Source: Marinoscillum sp040218045
GTDB taxonomy: Bacteria > Bacteroidota > Bacteroidia > Cytophagales > Cyclobacteriaceae
NCBI GenBank assembly: GCA_040218045.1
Contig: JAVJQA010000060.1
Coordinates: 1 to 64,000 of the forward strand
DNA length: 64,000 bases
Direction of reading: 5' to 3'
The translations under genes and the position numbers were made by a program. Within the stretch, counting starts at the first letter, position 1; each line of letters begins with the position of its first letter. A model generated the notes under the pieces. It saw only the letters and a list, made by a program, of their open reading frames with translations. It did no database searches and was not told where the DNA came from. This document shows positions 8,757 through 17,434 of this stretch, piece after piece.

Positions 8757-10283
8757 ATGAAAAATTTATCTAAAATATTAATACTAGTAGGTCTGATTTT
8801 TACAGGATATTCTTGTACAGACCTGGAAGAGGACCTGCAAGGTGACTTTACTGAGGATTTTGATCCGAATAACCCTGGTTTTGGTATCTCGTCAAATGTA
8901 AACGGTAGCATCCCTAATGATGGGTTGAGTTCAGCATTTTCTGCTGTTAGAAACGGAGTGGCATGGCATGGGTCTTACTTCTCAGTAAGTGAGATTTCAA
9001 CAGATGAAGCTGTAATCACCCAAAAAGGTGGTGACTGGTTTGATGGAGGGATTTGGTTGAACATGCACCGTCATGATTTCAGGCCAACAAATCCAGGGTT
9101 GAATGGAGCCTGGGGTGACATTTATGGTGGCGTGGCTCAGTGTAATGAGCTACTTGCCGAAAGTCTGGATGCCAACTCAGAAGCTCAGGTTCGCTCTTTG
9201 AGAGCCTACTTCTTCTGGAAGTTAATGGACTTGTTCGGAAGAATTAAGCTGAATGTGACAGCTGGAGAAGATGTTGCTCAATCAACTAGAACTGAAGCGT
9301 TCAACTTTATTGAATCTGAACTACTTGCTGTAGTTGATGATTTGGCTGAAGGAAGAGCTGATTATGGTAGATGGTCACAAGGTGCTACATATGCGCTTTT
9401 GGCAAGACTATATTTGAATGCAGAAGTATATACAGGTACAGCAAGATGGCAAGATGCTATTGATGCAGCTGATATGGTCATTAACTCAGGTGCTTACGAA
9501 TTAGATCCAAATTATGCGGATGTATTTGCTCCGGACAATGTGGACAATATCGAGCATATTTTCATTGCACCTTTTGATCAGGCTACTGGTGGTGGAATGA
9601 ACTTCGCACAAATGACCTTACACTATCCTTCTCAATTGACTTATGATCTTCAGGAGCAACCTTGGAATGGTTATTCAACTTTAGAAGAATTTTACAATTC
9701 ATATAGCGATAGTGATGTAAGAAAAGAGGCTAACTTCATTGCAGGCCCACAGTTTGATTTAAACGGAAATCCAATTCTTGATGTGGCTTTTGACAAAGCT
9801 GATGAAGATGGAGCTCCTATCAACTACACACCTGCGATCAATGAGCTCGCACCAAATGGTTCAAGACAGGCTGGTGCCAGATTGGGTAAGTTTTCTTTCA
9901 AAATCGGTCAGTTGAATGACATGGACAATGACTATACCTTACTTCGATATGCAGATGTGCTATTGATGAAGGCAGAAGCTCTTTGCAGATTGACTACCTG
10001 GACAAATGCTGAAGCATGGGGTTTAGTAAACCAGGTAAGAGAAAGAGCGGATCTGGATCCAGAGACAAATCCAAGCATGGATACTTTCTTTGCTGAGAGA
10101 GGTCGTGAAATGTTTCAGGAATCACTTAGAAGAACAGATTTGATTAGGTTTGGAAGATGGGGCAATGCCTGGTGGGAGAAAAGTGCTCATAGCGATCCGA
10201 ATAAGAATATTATGCCAATTCCTTTGGATCAAATTAACGCTTCTCAAGCAGGTGTTCCTTTGACTCAGAACCCTGGTTATTAA
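8757..10283 (+). CDS. RagB/SusD family surface glycan-binding lipoprotein
   Basis: A 508-residue SusD-like lipoprotein forming the lid of the SusC transporter at the cell surface. The signal peptide ends in a lipobox with Cys20 (FTGYSC) followed by acidic residues, which agrees with surface export in Bacteroidota. The N-terminal half contains TPR-like helices (for example RSLRAYFFWKLMDLFGRIKL near 138-157). The C-terminal part has the hallmark YADVLLMKAEAL and ERGREMFQESLRRTDLIRFG and ends NPGY. A strong hairpin terminator closes the transcription unit 20 bases after the stop. The bound sugar cannot be told from the sequence. Confidence 0.96.
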   Translation: MKNLSKILILVGLIFTGYSCTDLEEDLQGDFTEDFDPNNPGFGISSNVNGSIPNDGLSSAFSAVRNGVAWHGSYFSVSEISTDEAVITQKGGDWFDGGIWLNMHRHDFRPTNPGLNGAWGDIYGGVAQCNELLAESLDANSEAQVRSLRAYFFWKLMDLFGRIKLNVTAGEDVAQSTRTEAFNFIESELLAVVDDLAEGRADYGRWSQGATYALLARLYLNAEVYTGTARWQDAIDAADMVINSGAYELDPNYADVFAPDNVDNIEHIFIAPFDQATGGGMNFAQMTLHYPSQLTYDLQEQPWNGYSTLEEFYNSYSDSDVRKEANFIAGPQFDLNGNPILDVAFDKADEDGAPINYTPAINELAPNGSRQAGARLGKFSFKIGQLNDMDNDYTLLRYADVLLMKAEALCRLTTWTNAEAWGLVNQVRERADLDPETNPSMDTFFAERGREMFQESLRRTDLIRFGRWGNAWWEKSAHSDPNKNIMPIPLDQINASQAGVPLTQNPGY

Positions 10284-10303
10284 TAGAGTTTAAAAAAGTA
10301 ATT

Positions 10304-10337
10304 AAGGGTTGCTATCTTCGTAGCAACCCTTTTTTTT
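10304..10337 (+). terminator. Strong intrinsic terminator after SusD
   Basis: Perfect 11-base arms AAGGGTTGCTA and TAGCAACCCTT around a six-base loop, followed by seven more T. The T tract ends exactly one base before the ATG of the first VCBS lipoprotein, leaving that gene no room for its own promoter or a ribosome binding site downstream of the hairpin. It may therefore act as a partial terminator that lowers expression of the genes after SusCD. Confidence 0.88.
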
Positions 10338-13300
10338 ATGAAAAATGTAATCCCATTTTTTTTGGTGATATTTCTTTTTGCATGTAGCAAAGAAGAAATT
10401 CCACGGTTTCAGGAAGTAGGGCATGACGTAGGTATTGAATTCTCAAATACGCTGAGTTACACTGAGGAATTTAATCCCTATACCTATCGCAATTTTTTTA
10501 ATGGCGCAGGTGTAGCTCTTGGTGATATCAATAATGATGGATTGCTGGATGTCTTTTTCACTGGAAATATTGTAGACAACAAGCTCTTTCTAAATAAGGG
10601 AAATTGGCAATTCGAAGACATTACGGCCAAAGCTGGAGTGGCTTGTCCTGATGTTTGGTCATCAGGAGCCACGTTTGCTGATGTAAACGGAGATGGACTG
10701 CTCGACCTTTATGTGTGTAAATCTGGTAAACCTGAGGGAGTCAATAGACATAACGAGTTGTTTATCAATAATGGTAATCTCACTTTTTCTGAGCAATCAA
10801 AAAAATATGGTTTGGATGTGACCGGACTATCCACTCATGCTGCCTTTTTTGACTATGATAAAGATGGGGACCTGGATTGCTATGTTTTGACCAATTCTAT
10901 TCGATCTATTGGAGGGTTTGATTTGATTGAGGGACAAAGAGAAAAGCCGGATGAAGATGGGGGTGGAAACAAACTATTTAGAAATGATGACGGTCAATTT
11001 GTTGATGTTACTTTAGAATTGGGGATCTACAGCAGCAAGATTGGTTTTGGATTGGGGATCACATTAAGTGACTTCAATAAGGATGGATGGACAGACATAT
11101 TTATCTCTAATGATTTTTTTGAGAGGGATTATCTCTACCTCAACCAAGAGGGTAAAAAATTCAAGGAATCTTTAGAGACTTACTTTAAAAGTATTGCAAT
11201 GGGATCAATGGGGGCAGATGCAGCTGATCTGGATAATGATCAGGATCCTGATTTGTTTGTGACAGAAATGTTACCAAGCACTGTGGAGCGAAGAAGGACT
11301 AAAGCGGTTTTTGAAAGTTGGGACAAGTACCAGCTCAATGTAAGTAATGGCTATTTTCATCAGTTTCCTCGAAATGTTCTACAGCACAATGTTGGTGATA
11401 GTTTGTTTGTAGAAGTTGGACGGTTTTCTGGTGTTTCAGCTACTGACTGGAGTTGGGGGGCGCTGATTTTCGATGCAGACAATGATGGGTTCAAAGACCT
11501 CTTTGTTTCCAATGGTATTTATAAGGATTTGCTTGATAGGGATTACCTCACCTATATGGCCAATGATCAAAAGGTCAAACAACTTCTTGACCAAAAAGGA
11601 GCAGTAATTAAGGAGTTGATAGACATCATGCCATCTCAGGCGATTACTAACCAGATATTTCGCAATAAGGGTGAGTTTGTTTTTGAAAATGCCAGTGAGG
11701 AATGGGGAATAAAAGCGACAAGTTTTAGCAATGGAAGTGCCTATGGAGATTTAGACAATGATGGAGATTTGGATCTGGTGGTTAGTAATGTAAACATGCC
11801 TTCTTTTGTTTTTAAAAATAATACAGACACAACCACATCAAGGAGCATACAGGTTAAATTAGAAGGGTCTCTTCAAAACAGTTATGGTGTTGGGGCGAAA
11901 ATATTGGCTTACTCAGGGGATCAAACTTATATGATTGAGAATTTTCCTTTCCGTGGGTTTCAAAGCTCAGTGGATCCATTGGTTCATATTGGTGTGGGGT
12001 CAGCTTCCAAATTGGATTCCGTGGTGGTGCTATGGGAAAGAGGAGGTGTCAGTCGTACTTATGATGTCCCGACCAACCAGATCATCATCATTAAAGAACA
12101 GGAGGCAAAAAATCAGGTAAGACCGAAAAATTTTATTCTAAGCGCTATCAGACCGTCTTCAATAAGCACTGAGTTTAGACACATAGAAAATGGATTCAAT
12201 GATTTTGATCGAGATCGCCTATTACCCCATATGCTTCACAACGAAGGCCCGAAGTTAGCTCTGGGGGATGTGGATGGAGACGGAATCCAGGAAGTATTTG
12301 TAGGCGGCGCCAAGGAACAACCAGGGCAATTATTGAAACTGGTGGACGGAAAACTAGTCCCCTATCATTCGGAGTTTATTGAGGAAGATAGTATCTCCGA
12401 GGATTCTCAGGCTTTGTTTTTTGATTGCGATGGTGATGGTGACCAGGACTTGTATGTGGCCAGCGGAGGCCGTGCATTTTCTAAAAGTTCTGGAGCGTTG
12501 AGAGATAGGTTATATATCAATGACGGAACCGGAAAATTCAAGAAGGACAAATCAAGACTTCCATATACAGAAAATATTAGTTCCAGTAGTGTCACTACCT
12601 TGGATTTTGATTCTGATGGAGATTCAGATTTGTTCATTACTGAACGATTTCATCCATTCCGGTATGGACAGAAAGCAAAGGCTTTTCTGTTGGAAAATGA
12701 TGGTCAGGGTTATTTTAAAGATGAGTCCACTACCTGGATACCAACACTGGGAGAAACATACATGATGACTGACTCCAAAGCGGCAGATATCAATGGTGAT
12801 GGAAAGGATGATTTAATTATTGCTACAGATTGGGGGCCAATTCAGATTTTTATCAATGATGGCAAACAGTTTAATGATGAAACTGCAAAATATGGTCTGG
12901 ATCAATATACCGGATGGTGGCATGCTTTGGTGGTGGATGACATTGATGGTGATGGGGACCTGGATATTATTGGCGGCAATCATGGATTGAACAGCTTCTT
13001 CAAAGATACCACTAGGCTGTATGTCCATGATTTTGATAAGAATGGAACCTACGATTACATTTTTTGTCAGAAGATTGGGAACAAGTACTACCCTGTAGCC
13101 GACAAGAACGAACTGATTGGACAACTCCCTTTTCTCAAGAAAAAACTGCTGTACTTTAAAGATTATGCTAATATGACGATCAATGATATTTTCACGAAGG
13201 ATAATCTTAGCGAAGCAATGGTTTGGGAGTCAAATACAAAAGCAACAACTTTATTTTTGAATGACAATACTGTGTTTAGGGCAGAAAAACTTAATACCAA

Positions 13301-13583
13301 AACACAATATGCACCGGTATATGCAGCAGTATTTGCAAATATTGATAGTGATCCTGAAGCGGAAGTTATTCTAGGGGGTAACCAGTTTTTGGTGAAACCT
13401 CAGTTTGGCAGGTACGATGCGTTACCATTGACAGTCCTTGACAACTACAGCAAGAAATTTGAGGTATCTCAAGTTTCTTCAATTACCCAGGTAAGGGATA
13501 TTAAGGTTTTACATATTGGTGAAAAGCATTACATAATCGTTGCCAATAATAATGATAAATTGATGATCTATGAAAAGAATTGA
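10338..13583 (+). CDS. VCBS/FG-GAP repeat lipoprotein with ASPIC/UnbV domain (copy 1)
   Basis: A 1081-residue exported lipoprotein; the signal peptide ends in a lipobox with Cys16 (LFAC). Two blocks of FG-GAP/VCBS beta-propeller repeats with calcium-binding D-x-D-x-D-G loops (for example DYDKDGDLD, DLDNDGDLDL, DIDGDGDLDI) flank an ASPIC/UnbV domain at roughly 505-590 (GVGAKI, FRGFQSSVDP, VVVLWERGG). Proteins of this kind occur beside SusC/SusD and may bind or process extracellular glycans, but no catalytic residues can be named. It is the first of three tandem paralogues. Its ATG directly follows the SusD terminator; its 3' end overlaps the next gene by 14 bases. Confidence 0.93.
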   Translation: MKNVIPFFLVIFLFACSKEEIPRFQEVGHDVGIEFSNTLSYTEEFNPYTYRNFFNGAGVALGDINNDGLLDVFFTGNIVDNKLFLNKGNWQFEDITAKAGVACPDVWSSGATFADVNGDGLLDLYVCKSGKPEGVNRHNELFINNGNLTFSEQSKKYGLDVTGLSTHAAFFDYDKDGDLDCYVLTNSIRSIGGFDLIEGQREKPDEDGGGNKLFRNDDGQFVDVTLELGIYSSKIGFGLGITLSDFNKDGWTDIFISNDFFERDYLYLNQEGKKFKESLETYFKSIAMGSMGADAADLDNDQDPDLFVTEMLPSTVERRRTKAVFESWDKYQLNVSNGYFHQFPRNVLQHNVGDSLFVEVGRFSGVSATDWSWGALIFDADNDGFKDLFVSNGIYKDLLDRDYLTYMANDQKVKQLLDQKGAVIKELIDIMPSQAITNQIFRNKGEFVFENASEEWGIKATSFSNGSAYGDLDNDGDLDLVVSNVNMPSFVFKNNTDTTTSRSIQVKLEGSLQNSYGVGAKILAYSGDQTYMIENFPFRGFQSSVDPLVHIGVGSASKLDSVVVLWERGGVSRTYDVPTNQIIIIKEQEAKNQVRPKNFILSAIRPSSISTEFRHIENGFNDFDRDRLLPHMLHNEGPKLALGDVDGDGIQEVFVGGAKEQPGQLLKLVDGKLVPYHSEFIEEDSISEDSQALFFDCDGDGDQDLYVASGGRAFSKSSGALRDRLYINDGTGKFKKDKSRLPYTENISSSSVTTLDFDSDGDSDLFITERFHPFRYGQKAKAFLLENDGQGYFKDESTTWIPTLGETYMMTDSKAADINGDGKDDLIIATDWGPIQIFINDGKQFNDETAKYGLDQYTGWWHALVVDDIDGDGDLDIIGGNHGLNSFFKDTTRLYVHDFDKNGTYDYIFCQKIGNKYYPVADKNELIGQLPFLKKKLLYFKDYANMTINDIFTKDNLSEAMVWESNTKATTLFLNDNTVFRAEKLNTKTQYAPVYAAVFANIDSDPEAEVILGGNQFLVKPQFGRYDALPLTVLDNYSKKFEVSQVSSITQVRDIKVLHIGEKHYIIVANNNDKLMIYEKN

Positions 13584-14154
13584 TTTGACTGTTGGTGTAC
13601 TCATCTCATTAGCACTATTATCCTCTTGTAATAAATCAAAGGTGACAAGAGCTATTGAAAACGAACTCGCATCCGGGGTTAAGTACGATTCTTTATTCCT
13701 AAACTTTAAATTTGGAGATACAAGAGAGCAATTTTTTGCAAATGGATGGGAACAAAACAAGAAGAACCTTATTGCCCAGGGACCGGAGAATAGAAATATT
13801 CAATACATACTTACCCCTGAAGACTCTACGAAATCGAGGATTCTAATGTTATTTTACCCTGATTTTGACACGGACTTGAAGGTCAAAAAAATGGATCTTC
13901 AGTTTGGTTATATGTCATGGGCTCCTTGGAATCCACAGTTTTTTTCAGACTCCCTAATGTTTGCGATTCAGGATACGCTGATGAGCTGGTATGGCGGAAA
14001 CGAATTCCTCTTAATTCCTAAAAAGGAAAAGAGAACAAAGGATGTATGGGTAAAAGTGGATGGGAATCGCCTGATTTCCCTCGCCATTAAAAATGATCAA
14101 AGAATAGAAGGTTATATAAAGGATATGTCCCACCCGGACAATATGAAGAAGTAA
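13570..14154 (+). CDS. Small lipoprotein of unknown function
   Basis: A 194-residue protein with a lipoprotein signal (Cys20 in LLSSC) and no domain I recognise. The middle has FKFGDTREQFFANGWEQNKK (near 51-70), an arrangement reminiscent of small periplasmic proteins with a start-of-domain G-x-x-x-x-x-V/F pattern, and several Trp/aromatic positions (SWAPWNPQFF). It begins inside the end of VCBS copy 1 and ends three bases before VCBS copy 2, so it is translated within the VCBS operon and probably acts at the envelope with those proteins. Copies 2 and 3 have no such gene between them. Confidence 0.75.
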   Translation: MKRIDLTVGVLISLALLSSCNKSKVTRAIENELASGVKYDSLFLNFKFGDTREQFFANGWEQNKKNLIAQGPENRNIQYILTPEDSTKSRILMLFYPDFDTDLKVKKMDLQFGYMSWAPWNPQFFSDSLMFAIQDTLMSWYGGNEFLLIPKKEKRTKDVWVKVDGNRLISLAIKNDQRIEGYIKDMSHPDNMKK

Positions 14155-14157
14155 ATC

Positions 14158-17100
14158 ATGATAAAGAATATTTTCAAAGTTCAGCTCATCATTCTATTGA
14201 TAAGTGCGTGTAGTGATCAGGCTGAGGAGGAGGTTTCTCCACTTTTTAGATTGCTTGATCCATCGGAAACGGGAATTGATTTCACTAACCAATTGGAATA
14301 TGATGCAAAATTCAACGTCTACACATATAGAAATTATTATAATGGTGGCGGTGTATCCATTGGTGATATCAACAATGATGGGTTGGTGGATGTTTATTTT
14401 ACAGCCAACCTCAAACCGAACCGGTTGTACCTCAACAAAGGTGGGTTGAAATTTGAAGATGTAACAGAAGCTGCTGGTGTGGGTGGCTCGAAAGCATGGT
14501 CTACAGGTGTGACAATGGCTGATGTGAATGGAGATGGCTACCTGGATATCTATGTATGTAATTCTGGCGATATCAAAGGGGACAACAAGCAAAATGAGCT
14601 TTTTATCAACAATGGGGATTTGACTTTCACAGAGTCGGCCCAGCAATTTGGATTGGATGATCGAGGTTTTTCAACCCACGCTTCATTCTTTGATTATGAT
14701 AAAGATGGTGATCTGGATGCCTACATGCTCAACAACTCCTATCAGGCAATCGGATCCTTTAACCTCAAAAGAAATGAACGTCCTAAAAGAGATTCACTTG
14801 GTGGGGACAAGCTCCTTAGAAATGACGGTGGATTATTTGTTGATGTGAGTCAATCTTCTGGGATATATGGCAGTATCATTGGCTTTGGCCTTGGCGTTAC
14901 AATTGGTGATGTCAACGGGGATACCTGGGATGATATCTATGTTTCCAACGATTTTTTCGAACGGGATTACTTATATATCAATCAAGGAGATGGATCTTTT
15001 ATTGAAAACCTGACAGCCCAAATGAAATCCATCAGTGGTGCCTCTATGGGGGCAGATCTTGCTGATATTAACAATGACGGGTACAATGATTTGTTCGTCA
15101 CCGAGATGCTGCCGTCTGACAATGAAAGATTAAAGTCAGTGACCACATTCGAAAACTGGGACCGCTATCAATACAACATTGAAAATGGCTATTATCATCA
15201 GTTTACCAGGAACACATTCCAACTAAACAATGGTGACAGCACATTCAGCGAAATTGGAAGAATGGCAGGAGTAGAGGCTTCCGACTGGAGTTGGGGTGCG
15301 TTGTTTTTTGATATGGACAATGATGGATTGCGAGACCTGTTTATTGCTAATGGGATTTACCAGGACCTCACCAACCAGGACTATCTCCAGTACATTTCCA
15401 ATGAAGAAGTATTGAAGTCCATCGTCAGCAACAACGAAGTAAACTATAAGAAGCTCATTGATTTGATTCCTTCTAATCCCATTCCAAATCATGCTTATAA
15501 GAATTTGGGGGACCTCCAATTTCAAAAACAAACGAAAGAATTGGGGTTGGACATTCCTAGCTTTTCAAATGGGGCTGCCTATGGAGATTTGGACAATGAC
15601 GGAGATCTCGATTTGATCGTCAACAATGTCAATATGCAATCCTGGGTTTATGAAAATACCCTTGAAAACGATCATTACCTAAAATTTGAGTTGAAAGGGA
15701 AAGGCAAAAACACAAACGCCATTGGAGCCAAGATAAGAGTGACTAGCGGAGACAATTCTTACTATATAGAACAGCAGCCGATTCGTGGGTTCCAGTCGAG
15801 TGTAGATCCAAGGCCGAATCTCGGTTTGCCAGACTCATCAAAGGTGGAGGTTGTGGTCTATTGGCCGGCAGGAGGTGTATCTAAATTGCAAGATGTCTCT
15901 GTGGACCAGACGATTATTTTAGATGAAAATAAAATTGAAATCAACGCCAATCCATCCCAGAAGAATAAAGACAAGGATATTTTCACTAAAGCACAGTTTG
16001 CTGTTGATTACAAGCACACGGAGAGTAATTTCATTGATTTCGATAGAGATAGGTTACTGTATCACATGAATAGTACAGAAGGACCTAAAATGTCAACCGG
16101 AGATGTAAATGGAGACGGTATTTTGGACATCTATATCGGTGGCGCCAAAGATGAGCCTGCTCAATTGCTCCTTGGCCGATCATCAGGATATGAGGTTACA
16201 AGCCCGGCAGAATTTGAAAGCCACAAGCTTTCTGAAGATGCGGAAAGTGTTATGTTTGATGCAGATGGAGATGGTGACCTGGATATCTATGTGTGTAGTG
16301 GAGGAGTTGAATTTTCTCAATCTTCTTCGGGCTTAAAAGACCGTCTTTATCTAAATGATGGTAGCGGTAATTTTACTACTTCAGATCAATTTTTGCCTTC
16401 TTCCAGTGGTTACGTAAGTAGTGCAACTGTTAGTGTTGCGGACGTTGATTTCGATGGTGATCTGGATCTTTTTGTAGGTGAGCGCATGAAGCCAGTGAAC
16501 TATGGCGTACCCGGAAGTGGTTTCCTTTTGCTCAATGATGGACAGGGCAAGTTCACTGAAACGAGTTCTGAGGCATTTGATAAAATAGGAATGATCACAG
16601 CAAGTGTATTTGCAGATTTGGATGGAGATGAGGATGCTGATCTTGTAGTTGCCGGGGAGTTCATGGGTGTGCTGATTTATAAGAATGAAGGTGGAAGCTT
16701 CACTAAAGTCAGCAGTAATACCTCGAACATGACTGGCTGGTGGAAAACAGTTATTGCATCTGATTTAGATGGTGATGGTGATTTAGACCTTGTTCTGGGG
16801 AATCACGGCACCAACAGCAGGTTTAGAGCTACAGACAGCCAGCCTATAAAACTCTACGTCAATGACTTTGATAAGAATGGATTTTTGGATCCAATCCTCA
16901 CGGGATTTGCTGCGGATGGAAGGGAATACCCCTATGCATTGCGTCATAATTTAATTGACCAAATGAAAAGTTTGAAAAAGCGTTTCCCAGATTATGAGTC
17001 CTATAAAAATGCTCCGATGAACGAAATATTCACTCAAGAGGAACTGACAAGTTCCCAAATCTTTGAGTGCAATACTTTACAATCCATTGTCTTAATTAAT

Positions 17101-17424
17101 AATGGAGATTACAGTTTTTCAAAACAAGTTTTGCCAACAGCAGCGCAAGTGTCTCCAGTGTTTGCCATTTCAGCATCCGATTTTGACGGAGATGGTGACA
17201 GTGATCTTATCCTTGGAGGAAACCTTTATGCTGCCAAACCCGAAGTTGGACGATATGATGCTAGTTATGGCACTTATTTACAAAACGATGGTAAAGGCAA
17301 TTTCAAGAACCTCAGAGGAGGTTCTGGATTTGCTGTGGATGGTGAAGTGCGTGACATCAAGATTTTGGATCGGTTAGTAGTCATTTCTCGAAATAGCGAT
17401 TCGCTGGTAATGTTTAGATATTGA
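14158..17424 (+). CDS. VCBS/FG-GAP repeat lipoprotein with ASPIC/UnbV domain (copy 2)
   Basis: A 1088-residue paralogue of copy 1 with the same order: lipobox Cys18 (LISAC), an FG-GAP block starting YRNYYNGGGVSIGDINNDG, an ASPIC/UnbV domain around 510-595 (IGAKIRV, IRGFQSSVDP, VVYWPAGGVS), then a second FG-GAP block opening HMNSTEGPKMSTGDVNGDG. The conserved TGWWKTV-DLDGDGDLDLVLGNHG segment lies near 850-885. Calcium-type DxDxDG loops are numerous. It is probably surface or periplasmic and lipid anchored. It follows the small lipoprotein by three bases and precedes copy 3 by ten, so all are one transcription unit. Confidence 0.93.
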   Translation: MIKNIFKVQLIILLISACSDQAEEEVSPLFRLLDPSETGIDFTNQLEYDAKFNVYTYRNYYNGGGVSIGDINNDGLVDVYFTANLKPNRLYLNKGGLKFEDVTEAAGVGGSKAWSTGVTMADVNGDGYLDIYVCNSGDIKGDNKQNELFINNGDLTFTESAQQFGLDDRGFSTHASFFDYDKDGDLDAYMLNNSYQAIGSFNLKRNERPKRDSLGGDKLLRNDGGLFVDVSQSSGIYGSIIGFGLGVTIGDVNGDTWDDIYVSNDFFERDYLYINQGDGSFIENLTAQMKSISGASMGADLADINNDGYNDLFVTEMLPSDNERLKSVTTFENWDRYQYNIENGYYHQFTRNTFQLNNGDSTFSEIGRMAGVEASDWSWGALFFDMDNDGLRDLFIANGIYQDLTNQDYLQYISNEEVLKSIVSNNEVNYKKLIDLIPSNPIPNHAYKNLGDLQFQKQTKELGLDIPSFSNGAAYGDLDNDGDLDLIVNNVNMQSWVYENTLENDHYLKFELKGKGKNTNAIGAKIRVTSGDNSYYIEQQPIRGFQSSVDPRPNLGLPDSSKVEVVVYWPAGGVSKLQDVSVDQTIILDENKIEINANPSQKNKDKDIFTKAQFAVDYKHTESNFIDFDRDRLLYHMNSTEGPKMSTGDVNGDGILDIYIGGAKDEPAQLLLGRSSGYEVTSPAEFESHKLSEDAESVMFDADGDGDLDIYVCSGGVEFSQSSSGLKDRLYLNDGSGNFTTSDQFLPSSSGYVSSATVSVADVDFDGDLDLFVGERMKPVNYGVPGSGFLLLNDGQGKFTETSSEAFDKIGMITASVFADLDGDEDADLVVAGEFMGVLIYKNEGGSFTKVSSNTSNMTGWWKTVIASDLDGDGDLDLVLGNHGTNSRFRATDSQPIKLYVNDFDKNGFLDPILTGFAADGREYPYALRHNLIDQMKSLKKRFPDYESYKNAPMNEIFTQEELTSSQIFECNTLQSIVLINNGDYSFSKQVLPTAAQVSPVFAISASDFDGDGDSDLILGGNLYAAKPEVGRYDASYGTYLQNDGKGNFKNLRGGSGFAVDGEVRDIKILDRLVVISRNSDSLVMFRY

Positions 17425-17434
17425 TACCAGTGAT

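Noticed and set aside
12407..13124. Several long minus-strand frames within the VCBS genes
   Set aside because: Antisense reading of the D-rich repeat codons; no start context or homology and the plus-strand genes are unambiguous.
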